DNA of 64,000 bases from DASUPK01 sp963728875 (GCA_963728875.1 CAVSLJ010000003.1:372001-436000); one strand, 5' to 3'. Shown: positions 24,449 to 33,008, counted from the stretch's first letter. The notes: generated by a model from the letters alone, not told the origin. Translations and numbers: made by a program.

Positions 24449-25918
24449 ATGAAGCGGACTCCAAGGCGTCTGATAGGCACGCTGATCGCGTCCATCGGTC
24501 TTCTCTTTGCCGTGCCGGCATCAGCCCAGGCGCTGTCGGTCAGCGGCCTCGTCGCCGCGCCCGCCAGCACGCAGGCTGGCGCCCACAGTGACTTCCACCT
24601 CCACATGGACTTCAGCGGTGGCCAGGTCAAGGATTTGACCATCGGGTTGCCGCCGGGGATGATCGGCGACCCGAACGCCGCCCCCCTGTGCACCGTTGCC
24701 CAGCTCAACGCCGACACCTGTCCCGGCGCCAGCAAGGTCGGCAGCGTGAGTGTGAACGCCACTCTCACCGTTGTCGTCCTGCCCGTCCCGGTCACGGTCA
24801 ACGGCGATCTCTACAACCTCACGCCGCAGCCCGGTGAGCCTGCTCGCTTTGGGATCGTCCTCCGACCCGTCAACAGCCTCCTCTGCCCCCCGCTCCCACA
24901 GGCACTCTGCGACGCTCTCCCGCCGGTCGTGCCCAACGTCATCCTCCAGTCCGCGGTCCAGCTGCGGCCGGACTTCGGCCTCAACACGGTCATCAACAAC
25001 ATCCCGAACTCGACCTCGGGCCTCGACACGACCATCAACTCGCAGGACATCACGCTCTTCGGGCACGCTCCGGGGACGGGGAAGGCGTTCATGCGCAACC
25101 CGACCTCCTGCGGCACCAACACGACCAACTTCTCGGCTGTCCCCTATACGGGCGGGAACGCGAGTGGCCAGGCGAGCTTCACGACGACGAACTGCGGAGC
25201 GCTCGACTTCTCGCCCGCCTTCACGGCCACGGCCGGTGGGCCCGGGCAGACGACAAACGGCGTCCCCACGACCGCGAGCACCTCGATCCTCCAGGACACT
25301 GACGAGGCGGGTCTGCTCAACGCGGTGGTCAGGGTCCCGAGCGACTTCAATCCGAACTCGTCTCTCTTCTTCGCCGCCGCCTGCGATCAGGCGAGCTTCG
25401 TGGCCGGCAACTGTCCGTCCAACACCGTGGTGGGACTGGCGACCGCGGCCTCCCCCCTGCTCACACAGCCCCTGATCGGAAACGTCGAGCTCGTGCAGGG
25501 GAGCGGAACGTTCCCCAACCTCGGCCTCGACCTGAAGGGACAGCTCCACCTGCTCCTGCAGGGCACAACGGCCATCAACCCCAACACGGTGACCTTCAGC
25601 GGGCTGCCTGACATCCCGATCTCCAACTTCCAGCTCACCTTCACGAATCCGCCGGCGTTGCTCGGCACCACCCGGGATATCTGCGTCCCGCCGGCACCGC
25701 TGTTCCACGCGGACTTCACCGGCTACAACGGCGCCACCGCCTCAGTGGACGCCCCGGCGACCGTGGATGGGTGCGGTCCCTCCGGGAACGCCGGCGCGAA
25801 GAAGTGCAAGAAGGCCAAGAAGAAGAAGAAGCGCCACCATCGCGCCGCGGAGTCCAAGAAGAAGCACAAGAAGAAGACCTGCAAGAAGAAGAAGCGGCAC
25901 AAGAAGCACCGTAAGTAA
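24449..25918 (+). CDS. Large secreted protein with Lys/His/Cys-rich C-terminal tail
   Basis: The 489-residue protein begins with a basic signal peptide (MKRTPRRLIGTLIASIGLLF, AQA cleavage area). The body is beta-rich and Thr/Asn-rich with recurring motifs such as LPPGMIGDPNAAPLC, CPGASKVGSVSVNA, YNLTPQPGEPARFG and FAAACDQASFVAGNCPSNTV, the last two around paired cysteines; I recognise the pattern from secreted actinobacterial proteins but no named domain. The final ~40 residues are almost only Lys, His, Arg and Cys (KKCKKAKKKKKRHHRAAES and on) and share the RxAES-KKK core with the 21.4-kb protein. It is probably wall-bound or extracellular. Confidence 0.85.
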   Translation: MKRTPRRLIGTLIASIGLLFAVPASAQALSVSGLVAAPASTQAGAHSDFHLHMDFSGGQVKDLTIGLPPGMIGDPNAAPLCTVAQLNADTCPGASKVGSVSVNATLTVVVLPVPVTVNGDLYNLTPQPGEPARFGIVLRPVNSLLCPPLPQALCDALPPVVPNVILQSAVQLRPDFGLNTVINNIPNSTSGLDTTINSQDITLFGHAPGTGKAFMRNPTSCGTNTTNFSAVPYTGGNASGQASFTTTNCGALDFSPAFTATAGGPGQTTNGVPTTASTSILQDTDEAGLLNAVVRVPSDFNPNSSLFFAAACDQASFVAGNCPSNTVVGLATAASPLLTQPLIGNVELVQGSGTFPNLGLDLKGQLHLLLQGTTAINPNTVTFSGLPDIPISNFQLTFTNPPALLGTTRDICVPPAPLFHADFTGYNGATASVDAPATVDGCGPSGNAGAKKCKKAKKKKKRHHRAAESKKKHKKKTCKKKKRHKKHRK

Positions 25919-25930
25919 CCGCTGCTGCAG

Positions 25931-26179
25931 CTAGAGCCTCTTCCCCGTCGCAAAGAGCAGAACTCCGGCCCCCGCGGCGATCCCTCCGGTGATCCAGAAG
26001 ACCAGGCGGCCGGTGCTGGCCGCGGTGGCGATCAGCGCGATGCCGATGACAACCAGCGGGAGGCCGAACGAGATCGGGACGCTGACGTTGAGGCCCGGCC
26101 CGAAGTCGGGCGCGCGCCGCTTGGGCGCCTTGTCCCGCGACGGATAGACCTCACGCCGGCCGTCGGGCAGCCGCGTCAA
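25931..26179 (-). CDS. Small two-helix membrane protein
   Basis: The 82-residue product has a charged N-terminal half (TRLPDGRREVYPSRDKAPKRR) and two membrane helices (GLPLVVIGIALIATAA and FWITGGIAAGAGVLLFATG). Its start lies 29 bases inside the 3' end of the glycosyltransferase gene, so it is the last gene of that operon. Function is not known; its place suggests a role linked to the polysaccharide pathway. Confidence 0.65.
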   Translation of the reverse strand: MTRLPDGRREVYPSRDKAPKRRAPDFGPGLNVSVPISFGLPLVVIGIALIATAASTGRLVFWITGGIAAGAGVLLFATGKRL

Positions 26180-27357
26180 GGGCCACCACCTCCGCGTAGA
26201 CGTCGGCGGTGCGCTCGGCGACGTCGCCCCAGTCGAAGCGGCTCAGATGCTCAAAGGCCTCGGCGGTGAGCCGGCGGCAGAGCTTCGCGTCGTCGAGCAC
26301 CCTGATCGTCATCTCCGCCAGCGACTCGGGATCGCGTGCGCGGAAGCGCAGCCCGACCTCGTCATGCGGAACGACCTCTCGCAAGCCGCCGGTGTCGGCG
26401 ACGATGCACGGGCAGCTCGACGCCATCGCCTCGAGGGCCACCAGGCCAAACGGCTCGTAGATCGAGGGAACCACGCAGACGTCGGCGATCCGGTAGAGCG
26501 AGTGGAGGACATCGTCCCCGATCCAGCCGACGAAGGTGCCATGTGACATCAGGCCTAGCTCCTCGGCCTGGCGGCGGAGCTCCTCCTCGTGCGTCCCCGA
26601 GCCCGCGACCACGAACCTCGTCTTAGGCAGGCGCTCGATGATCTCGGGGAGCGCCTCGAGCGCGACCTGGAAGCCCTTCTCGTAGACGAGGCGCCCGACC
26701 AGCAGCACGAGCGACTCATCGGGCTCGGCGAACTCGGCGCGCAGGCGGCGCAGCTCGTCGTCGTTCTGGGGCTGGAGGTCCTCGGGGTCGATCCCATTCG
26801 GCGATCACCTCGATCGAGCTCTCCGGGACGCCGAAGACGTCGACGATCTGCTCGCGCATGAAGGTGGAGCAGGCGATCACGCGGTCGGAGCGGTTCGTGA
26901 TCCAGCGCTCGACCCCGTGGATGTAGGACTGGGGGTGTTTGTCGACCCAGCCCTGGTGACGGCCGTGCTCGGTCGCGTGGATCGTGATGATCACGGGTGC
27001 GTCGAAGCGGCGCGCGAGGTGGTCGCAGGCGTTGGCGACCAGCCAGTCATGGCCGTGGACGAGGTCGAAGTCGAAGCGGTCGCCCAGCTCGACGCCGGCG
27101 GCCAGCATGTCCGAGTTCATTCGCTCGACCCAGGCCACGAACTCGTTGAGCTCGGCGGGTCGGGTCGGCTCCATCACGCGGTGGACGTGCACGCCCGCCA
27201 TCACCTCCTCGGACGGCGACTCCTCCCCACCGCGGGTGAGGACGTGGACCTCGGTGTCGCGCTCCACGAGCGCCTCGGAGAGCTTGCGGACGTGGCGGGC
27301 CAGGCCCCCCTCGATGAGGGGCGGATACTCCCAGGAGAGGATCAGGATGCGGCTCAT
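26151..27357 (-). pseudogene. GT4 glycosyltransferase (glycogen-synthase-like) with a one-base frameshift
   Basis: Two overlapping frames together encode a complete ~400-residue GT4 enzyme. The first (27357 to about 26803) has MSRILILSWEYPPLIEGGLA, LVHGHDWLVANA and HATEHGRHQGW. The second (to 26151) has LLVGRLVYEKGFQVALEAL and IYEPFGLVALEAMA with the donor-site Glu. The break is at 26802: removing one G restores IPNGIDPEDLQ after SSIEV. Total length is 3n+1, consistent with one inserted base. The family is the alpha-1,4-glucosyltransferase type paired with GH57 branching enzymes. It is either a recent pseudogene or a sequencing error; everything else is intact, which favours the latter or a very young mutation. 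Confidence 0.85.
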
Positions 27358-27366
27358 GGTCAGGCT

Positions 27367-28779
27367 CTACGGCTCGAGCAGCGGCGCGAGGCTCAGGTCG
27401 GGGGCGAGATTGCGCACGCGTGCGTCGACTGCCTCGAGGGAGTCTATGGCCTCCAGCAGGGCCTGAGCATGGGCGGTCGCGCGCGCGTACGGATAGTCCC
27501 CGGCCTGGCCGCGGTGGTCCATGAAGGCCCAGTCGCTCGACTGCAGGGCGAGCAGCTCACGGGCCGCCCGCTCGGCGGCGTCGCGGGCGAAGTCGCGCTT
27601 GCGGAGCGCTCGGAGGAGGCGGAGCTCGGACCGCCGCGTGGCCCAGACCAGGTCCGAGACCGGCGGTGAGTCCCAGGTCTCGAGGCTCTTGCCCTCGCCC
27701 CAGCTGGCCCTGTGCACCGGGCGGGACTCGGCCTCGTGCTCGTCGAGGGCCTGCGGCAGGGTGAGCAGCCGGACTCCTTCCAGCTCCGCGCCCTTCACCA
27801 CCTCGTGGAGCCAGATCGGTCCCTCCGCCCACCAGTGGCCGAGCAGCTCGGTGTCGATGGCGAAGACGCAGAGGCCACGCCTGTCCGTGTCGGCGCGATG
27901 GCGCTCGAGGCGGTCGCGAACGGCGGCCAGGAACGAGGCGGCGTGCTCGCTGGCCCGCTTGGACCCGACCGCCGCGTCGTACGGCGCGCCGGATATGGAC
28001 CAGAGGCGCATCCCGTTCTGCGAAAGCCGGTGGTACTCGAGGTAGGCGGGGTCGGCGGGGTAGCCCCCGTCGGACCAGACCAGCCGCACGGTCGGCCAGT
28101 CGATGGTGAAGCCGACGGGCCCACCCGGCAGCCGGATCGGCGCCAGCGCAGCGGTCCCGCGCTCCCGGGCGCTCTGGTCGAGGCAGGTGAACGCGATGCC
28201 CCGCTCGGCCAGCACCGCCTCGACCCCGGGCGCATAGGCGCATTCCGGCAGCCAGAAACCCGCGGGCTCGCCGAAGCGGCGCTCGTGAGAGCGCAGGCCG
28301 GCGTCCACCTGCAGGCGGCGGCCCGCCAGCGTGGCGAGCTTCGGCAGGACGGCGTGGGTCGCGGCCGAGGCCATCAGGGCGATCCGGCCCCTCTCGTGCG
28401 CCTCCTGGAAGGCGCGCAGAGGGTTGCCCCCGAGCTTTCGCAGCCGCCTGATCGCCCGCGTGTAGTGGTCCGCCTCGGCCTTGGCGGCGGGCCGGACCGC
28501 GGCGCCCGCGTCCGCCACGTCGCGATCGGCGGCGTCCACCCGGTGGCGGCGCAGGAAGCGGAGCATCCTCTCCCCCACCCCCCGCGCCTCCAGCTGGTCG
28601 GCGAGGACCGGGGTGATCGTCATGGTGAGGCGCTCCGCGACGTCCAGCACCGGCAGGTGGGAGCGCGCGAAGGCGTCGAAAAGCCACTCCTCCCCGAACG
28701 GATAGGTCCCGAAACCCTCGACGTAGGGCATGTGGGAGTGGAGGACGATCGCCAGGTCGCCGGCGGAGCGCTCGGCCAT
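27367..28779 (-). CDS. GH57 alpha-1,4-glucan branching enzyme
   Basis: ATG 28779 starts a 470-residue GH57/DUF1957 protein: LAIVLHSHMPYVEGFGTYPFG at the N-terminus (motif HSHxPY), the nucleophile E179 in FWLPECAY, the acid/base D309 in FAIDTELLGHWWAEG and a C-terminal DUF1957-type helical part (SSDWAFMDHRGQAGDYP). It should form alpha-1,6 branches in a glucan. It lies between a GT4 glucosyltransferase and a methyltransferase, with 5- and 9-base gaps, the order of Rv3030-Rv3031-Rv3032 in Mycobacterium tuberculosis that makes methylglucose lipopolysaccharide. Confidence 0.92.
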   Translation of the reverse strand: MAERSAGDLAIVLHSHMPYVEGFGTYPFGEEWLFDAFARSHLPVLDVAERLTMTITPVLADQLEARGVGERMLRFLRRHRVDAADRDVADAGAAVRPAAKAEADHYTRAIRRLRKLGGNPLRAFQEAHERGRIALMASAATHAVLPKLATLAGRRLQVDAGLRSHERRFGEPAGFWLPECAYAPGVEAVLAERGIAFTCLDQSARERGTAALAPIRLPGGPVGFTIDWPTVRLVWSDGGYPADPAYLEYHRLSQNGMRLWSISGAPYDAAVGSKRASEHAASFLAAVRDRLERHRADTDRRGLCVFAIDTELLGHWWAEGPIWLHEVVKGAELEGVRLLTLPQALDEHEAESRPVHRASWGEGKSLETWDSPPVSDLVWATRRSELRLLRALRKRDFARDAAERAARELLALQSSDWAFMDHRGQAGDYPYARATAHAQALLEAIDSLEAVDARVRNLAPDLSLAPLLEP

Positions 28780-28784
28780 GGGCC

Positions 28785-29546
28785 TCAGGCGCGACAGACG
28801 GCCAGGAAGTCCAGGGCCCTGTCGAGGTCCCCGGCCCCCAGGCGGAAGTCGCGGGCCCTGATCGCGGGGATGAAGCGGTCGTAGAACGGCTTGGTGACGT
28901 GAAGCGCCGCATGGACCCGGTCCCACCCGGCCCGGATCGCGAGCTCGTGCGCCCGGAGCTTGCGGGCGTGGAAGAGGCCGAGCAGCTCGACGCTCCGAAA
29001 ATGTGGCTCGAGCAGCTCGCGGTACTCGCCCGCGTCGTACTCGCGCAGGTGCCAGGGGTTGTCGGACTTCTCCGCGCCCGGCGGCGCGAGGGTGAGGCGG
29101 TTCGGGGTCGACATGTAGGCGACCGGAGCCACCTGCGCGATCCGCTCGAGGAGCTTCTCGGGCTCGTGGATGTGCTCGATGGTCTGCAGGAAGACCACGG
29201 CATCCACCCGCTCATCGAACTCCTCGACGACACCGCGCTGAAAGGTCAGGTTCGGGCGGCGGTAGCGGGCGCGGGCGTGCTCGAAGGCCTCTGGGTTCGC
29301 GTCGACCCCGGTCACCTCGGCCGCCCTGGCGGCGAGCAGGTCGGAGCCGTAGCCCTCGCCGCAGGCAAGGTCGACGACCCGCAGGCCGGCGCAGCGCTCC
29401 GCGATCCACACATAGACGGCGACGTGCCGCCGGTACCAGTAGTTCTCCTCGGGGACGTCGGGGAGTGTGCGCTCGCCCGTCAGCTCGAGAGGCGGGACCC
29501 CTTCCGGCTGATCGGCCTGCAGATAGGTCTGATCGGCTTCGCCCAC
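28785..29546 (-). CDS. SAM-dependent methyltransferase of the polysaccharide cluster (Rv3030-like)
   Basis: The 253-residue class I methyltransferase has the SAM site VVDLACGEGYGSDLLA, acidic loop TGVDANPEAFE, and post-motif VVFLQTIEHIHEPEKLL. Its N-terminal LTGERTLPDVPEENYWYRRH closely resembles mycobacterial Rv3030 as I recall it. In that setting it is thought to methylate glucose units of a lipopolysaccharide. It is the first gene of the cluster; GTG 29546 lies 7 bases after a TAACTT box, indicating a leaderless message. Confidence 0.88.
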   Translation of the reverse strand: MGEADQTYLQADQPEGVPPLELTGERTLPDVPEENYWYRRHVAVYVWIAERCAGLRVVDLACGEGYGSDLLAARAAEVTGVDANPEAFEHARARYRRPNLTFQRGVVEEFDERVDAVVFLQTIEHIHEPEKLLERIAQVAPVAYMSTPNRLTLAPPGAEKSDNPWHLREYDAGEYRELLEPHFRSVELLGLFHARKLRAHELAIRAGWDRVHAALHVTKPFYDRFIPAIRARDFRLGAGDLDRALDFLAVCRA

Positions 29547-29553
29547 CGCGGGG

Positions 29554-29559
29554 AAGTTA
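29554..29559 (-). promoter_or_regulatory. Leaderless -10 box of the polysaccharide cluster
   Basis: TAACTT on the minus strand is followed by 7 bases and the GTG at 29546, with no ribosome-binding sequence between them. Confidence 0.45.
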
Positions 29560-29658
29560 GGGACTGAGGCGTTTTCGTAGAGTCCGGAGTGGCCGCGAGC
29601 GATGAGTTCCGGCGCGTGATCCGGTCATACACGGGGAATCCCAAGGACGGAAAGACGC

Positions 29659-30684
29659 TTGAGCGAGGACAACGCGACCACCCCTGCCATCCAGGCCCGC
29701 GGCCTGACCCGAACCTTCAAGGGCGACATCGAAGCCGTGCGCGGGGTCGATCTCGCGGTGCCCGAGGGCGAGATCTTCGGCTTCCTCGGGCCGAACGGCG
29801 CCGGCAAGTCGACCACGGTGCGGATGTTCTGCACGCTCCTCCCACCGAGTGACGGCAGGGCGTCGGTCGCCGGCCACGACGTGGTGGCCGACGGCGACGA
29901 GGTGCGGCGGAGCATCGGCGTGGCACTCCAGGAGATCGGGCTGGACCCGGTGCAGACGGGCCGCGAGCTGCTCGAGCTGCAGTGCGGGCTGTACGGCATC
30001 ACCGGCGTCGCGGGGAAGACGCGGACGAACGAGCTCCTCGAGCTCGTCGGCCTGACGGAGGCGGCGGACCGCCGCACCAAGACCTATTCCGGAGGGATGA
30101 AGCGGCGGCTCGACCTGGCGAGCGCGCTCGTTCATCGGCCGAAAGTGCTCTTCCTGGACGAGCCGACGACCGGGCTCGATCCAGCTTCGCGGCTCACGGT
30201 CTGGGACGAGGTCCGGAGCATCAACTCGACGGGCACAACGATCTTCCTGACGACGCAGTACCTGGAGGAGGCGGACGAGCTGTGCGAGCGCCTCGCGATC
30301 ATCGATGCGGGTGAGATCGTCGCCGAAGGGACACCCGAGAAGCTCAAGGGAGACCTCGGAAACGACGTCGTCACTGTCGAGCTCAAGGGCGCAGACCCCG
30401 ACAAGACCCAGGCGGCGATCGGCGACCTGCCGGGACTCGAGCGCGTCGTCCCGGCTGATGACGCGCTGGCCCTCTACGTCGAGGACGGCGCCGCCTCGAT
30501 CGCGGCGATCGTCGGGCGCCTGCACTCGGCGGGCGTCGATGTCGGCGCGATCGCCGTCGATCAGCCCTCGCTGGACGACGTCTTCCTGGAGGCGACCGGG
30601 CGCCGCCTCGAGGGGGCCGGCACCGAGCCTGAGGACAAGGCGGCAGAAGAGGATGAGGCCGCGGCGCGGGCGGTGATGTCATGA
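29659..30684 (+). CDS. ABC transporter ATP-binding protein (DrrA type)
   Basis: The 341-residue ATPase has Walker A GPNGAGKSTT, Q-loop region GVALQEIGLD, signature YSGGMKRRLDLA, Walker B VLFLDEPTTGLD and the switch region TTQYLEEAD. A C-terminal DrrA-type extension ends SLDDVFLEATGRRLEG plus an acidic tail. With the permease whose start overlaps its stop (ATGA), it forms an ABC-2 exporter for drugs, lipids or glycolipids. The start is TTG 29659, preceded by AAGGACGG; no ATG is available without losing the P-loop strand. Confidence 0.92.
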   Translation: MSEDNATTPAIQARGLTRTFKGDIEAVRGVDLAVPEGEIFGFLGPNGAGKSTTVRMFCTLLPPSDGRASVAGHDVVADGDEVRRSIGVALQEIGLDPVQTGRELLELQCGLYGITGVAGKTRTNELLELVGLTEAADRRTKTYSGGMKRRLDLASALVHRPKVLFLDEPTTGLDPASRLTVWDEVRSINSTGTTIFLTTQYLEEADELCERLAIIDAGEIVAEGTPEKLKGDLGNDVVTVELKGADPDKTQAAIGDLPGLERVVPADDALALYVEDGAASIAAIVGRLHSAGVDVGAIAVDQPSLDDVFLEATGRRLEGAGTEPEDKAAEEDEAAARAVMS

Positions 30685-31436
30685 CCGAGGTCCTGCTGCT
30701 CGGGCGGCGAGCGGTGCGGGAGGTGATCCGCTACCCGGAGGCGACGATCCCGACGCTGTTCATCCCGCTCTTCTTCCTGGCGGTGAACATCGGGCAGGTC
30801 TCGAAGACGTTCCCGAGCACGACCCCCTTCCTGCACGGGCAGGGATACGTCGCGTTCCAGATGCCGGTGTCCCTGATGTTCGCGGTCGCGACCGCGACCA
30901 CGGGGCTGGCGCTGGTCACCGAGATCGACAGTGGGTACTTCGACAAGCTGCTGGTCGCCCCCATCAGGCGAACGTCGCTGATCGTCGGGAGGCTCGGGGC
31001 AGACCTGGTTCGGGGGATCGCGGCGTCCACGGTGGTGCTTCTGGCAGGCCTCGCGTTCGGAGCGCACATCGAGACCGGCGTGGCGGGCGCCGTCGTTTGC
31101 GTTCTGCTGGCCTCGCTCTTCGGGGTCGCCTATGCGGGCTTCGGGATCCTGGTCGCGCTCACCACCCGCAACGTGCAGGCGACCAACACCAGCTTCCTGC
31201 TCTTCTTCCCGCTCCTCTTCCTGACGCCCAACTTCGTGCCGTTCGACCGGCTCTCGCCGGTGATGGAGACGCTGGCTCGGATCAACCCGGTCAGCTACGT
31301 GATCGTCGGACTGCGCTCGCTGATCATCGATGGATGGGTGGTGGACAAGCTGCTCGTCTGCTTCGGCGTGATCGTGGTCATGGGCGTGATCCTGATCGGC
31401 CTGTCGCTCAGAGCGATCGCTACGTACGACCGCTGA
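30681..31436 (+). CDS. ABC-2 type transporter permease
   Basis: The 251-residue protein has six membrane segments (IPTLFIPLFFLAVNIG, VSLMFAVATATTGLALV, AASTVVLLAGLAFGA, AGAVVCVLLASLFGVAYAGFG, TSFLLFFPLLFLTPNFVPF and LVCFGVIVVMGVILIGLSL) and the ABC-2 conserved ARINPVSYVIVGLR. It is the partner of the ATPase in the overlapping upstream gene. The substrate is unknown; a methyltransferase follows 21 bases later, which may act on the exported compound. Confidence 0.92.
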   Translation: MTEVLLLGRRAVREVIRYPEATIPTLFIPLFFLAVNIGQVSKTFPSTTPFLHGQGYVAFQMPVSLMFAVATATTGLALVTEIDSGYFDKLLVAPIRRTSLIVGRLGADLVRGIAASTVVLLAGLAFGAHIETGVAGAVVCVLLASLFGVAYAGFGILVALTTRNVQATNTSFLLFFPLLFLTPNFVPFDRLSPVMETLARINPVSYVIVGLRSLIIDGWVVDKLLVCFGVIVVMGVILIGLSLRAIATYDR

Positions 31437-31443
31437 CCCGGTC

Positions 31444-31449
31444 TACGAT
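31444..31449 (+). promoter_or_regulatory. Leaderless -10 box
   Basis: TACGAT lies exactly 8 bases before the ATG at 31458, inside the short gap after the permease gene, so the methyltransferase may have its own leaderless transcript. Confidence 0.45.
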
Positions 31450-31457
31450 CCCGCGTC

Positions 31458-32363
31458 ATGGCTGCACCCTCGAGCCCCGAGCGGATTAAGGAGGTCAACG
31501 AGCGCTACCACGACGTGGCGGCGGCCTCGTACGACTCCAAGTGGGGCATCGACTTCGGCGAGATCGGCCGGGAGCAGGTCACGGGCAAGCTGCGGAAGGC
31601 ACTTGGGGGGTGGCCTGAGGCTCCGTTCGGAGACGCGCTGGAGATCGGCGCCGGGACCGGCTACTTCTCGCTCAACCTGCTGCAGGCCGGGGCGATCGAG
31701 CGGGCCACCGCGACGGACATCTCGCCGGGGATGCTGGCCACCCTGGAGGAGAACGCGGAGCGGCTGGGTCTGAAGGTCAGGACCGCGGCGGCCGAGGCGG
31801 AGACGCTTCCCTTCGCCGACGAGAGCTTCGACCTGGTCTTCGGCCACGCCGTGCTCCATCACATTCCCGATCTGGGGCAGGCCTTCTCGGAGTTCGCCCG
31901 GGTGCTGCGACCGGGTGGGACCCTCGCGTTCTGCGGGGAGCCGTCACGCTACGGCGACCTCCTCGCCGCCATTCCCAAGCGGACGGCGCTGCTTACGGCG
32001 CCGCTGTGGCGGCGGCTCGTCGGCGCGTCAGCGCGTGACTACGAGGCGGAGGCGGAGCACCGTCACGACCTCGAGCCGGAGGTGGACGTGCACGCCTTCT
32101 CGCCGGGGGACCTGCGGCGCTTCTGCGCCCAGGCCGGGCTGGGGGACGTCAGGGTGAAGGGCGAGGAGCTGCTCGCCTCGATTCACGGCTGGACGGTGCG
32201 GACGCTGGAGGCCAGCGCCGAGCCGGACGAGGTGCCGTGGGGATGGAGGCGATTCGCGTTCCGGAGCTATCTGGCCTTGCAGCGGGTCGACAACCAGGTG
32301 CTGGAGCCACGGCTGCCGCCGCAGCTCTTCTACAACCTGCTCGTCTCGGCGCGCCGGCCCTAG
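31458..32363 (+). CDS. SAM-dependent methyltransferase (class I)
   Basis: The 301-residue protein has SAM-binding ALEIGAGTGYFSLNLLQ, acidic loop ATDISPGMLATLE, and VFGHAVLHHIPDLGQAFSEF followed by VLRPGGTLAFCGEPS, the UbiE/MenG-like arrangement. The N-terminal YHDVAAASYDSKWGID resembles small-molecule or lipid methyltransferases. The C-terminal ~100 residues are not typical and may bind the substrate. It lies downstream of an ABC-2 exporter. The stop codon overlaps the convergent small membrane protein gene by four bases. Confidence 0.88.
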   Translation: MAAPSSPERIKEVNERYHDVAAASYDSKWGIDFGEIGREQVTGKLRKALGGWPEAPFGDALEIGAGTGYFSLNLLQAGAIERATATDISPGMLATLEENAERLGLKVRTAAAEAETLPFADESFDLVFGHAVLHHIPDLGQAFSEFARVLRPGGTLAFCGEPSRYGDLLAAIPKRTALLTAPLWRRLVGASARDYEAEAEHRHDLEPEVDVHAFSPGDLRRFCAQAGLGDVRVKGEELLASIHGWTVRTLEASAEPDEVPWGWRRFAFRSYLALQRVDNQVLEPRLPPQLFYNLLVSARRP

Positions 32364-32638
32364 CCGAGCTTGCGAACCGCTCGCCAGGCCTGGTCGGCGG
32401 CGAGCAGGATCAGGATGATCCCGACGGCGATGGTGAACAGCGCCGCGCTCGGTCCGGGCTTGATTCCCATGCCCCCCGCGAGGATCAGAGAGGCGCCCCA
32501 AAGGGTGGCGACGATCGCAGCGAGAAGCTTGCCGAGCAACGACATGTAGGTCTCATCGCCGCCATCGAGGTTGGCGGCGCTGCGGACGAAGGAGCTGCGC
32601 CTGGGCGAATCCTGTTCCACGCGTAGAGCATCGGCCAT
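32360..32638 (-). CDS. Small membrane protein, hypothetical
   Basis: The ORF encodes up to 92 residues with two helices (LLAAIVATLWGASLILAGG and ALFTIAVGIILILLAADQAW). The start is uncertain: ATG 32638 gives the long form; ATG 32545 (MSLLGKLLAAIV) removes a polar 31-residue N-terminus and looks like a more natural membrane protein start, but neither has a clear ribosome site. Function is unknown. Confidence 0.6.
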   Translation of the reverse strand: MADALRVEQDSPRRSSFVRSAANLDGGDETYMSLLGKLLAAIVATLWGASLILAGGMGIKPGPSAALFTIAVGIILILLAADQAWRAVRKLG

Positions 32639-32671
32639 CGGGCGCGTGCGCCCGCACCGCTTGGCCGAATG

Positions 32672-32998
32672 TCAGCCGCGGCCGCCCGGCTCTTCGTCCA
32701 CGTTGCGGTCGGCCCAGGGAAGCGCCTCGAGACGCCCGTCCGGGATCGGCTCGCCGCTGACGACGGACTTGCCGTAGGTCCCGTCCTCGATCCGCTCTTC
32801 GGCGCGCCTGATGTCGTCCAGGGTCCGCCGCAGGTCCTCGACGAAGGCGCTGTCCGTGCTCGCCTGTTCGAGGTCGTTGGCCTCGTCCCCACTGTCCTCG
32901 GGCTCGTCCGAGGTATCGGGCTGCTCGTGCTCCTCCAGCTCGCCCTCGACACGGGCTCGCTCCTCGGCCAGCCGCTTTCGTGCGTGTTCGAGATCCAC
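32672..32998 (-). CDS. DksA/TraR-like protein lacking the zinc-finger cysteines
   Basis: GTG 32998 (with AGGA upstream) gives 108 residues: an N-terminal coiled coil (ARKRLAEERARVEGELEEHE), the acidic loop DTSDEPEDSGDEANDLEQA, and RRAEERIEDGTYGKSVVSGEPI then RLEALPWADRNVDEE. The frame matches actinobacterial DksA/TraR-like proteins, whose C-terminus reads GTYGxCxxCGxPI...CxxC. Here every cysteine is replaced (SVVS and NVD), so zinc cannot bind in the usual way. It may still reach the RNA polymerase secondary channel. It lies just downstream of the DUF559 pseudogene. Confidence 0.8.
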   Translation of the reverse strand: MDLEHARKRLAEERARVEGELEEHEQPDTSDEPEDSGDEANDLEQASTDSAFVEDLRRTLDDIRRAEERIEDGTYGKSVVSGEPIPDGRLEALPWADRNVDEEPGGRG

Positions 32999-33008
32999 GA
33001 GGGTGATC

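Noticed and set aside
29589..29658. Short ORF before the ABC transporter gene (GTG at 29589)
   Set aside because: It runs out of frame into the ATPase gene and has no homology I can see; more likely a leader region.
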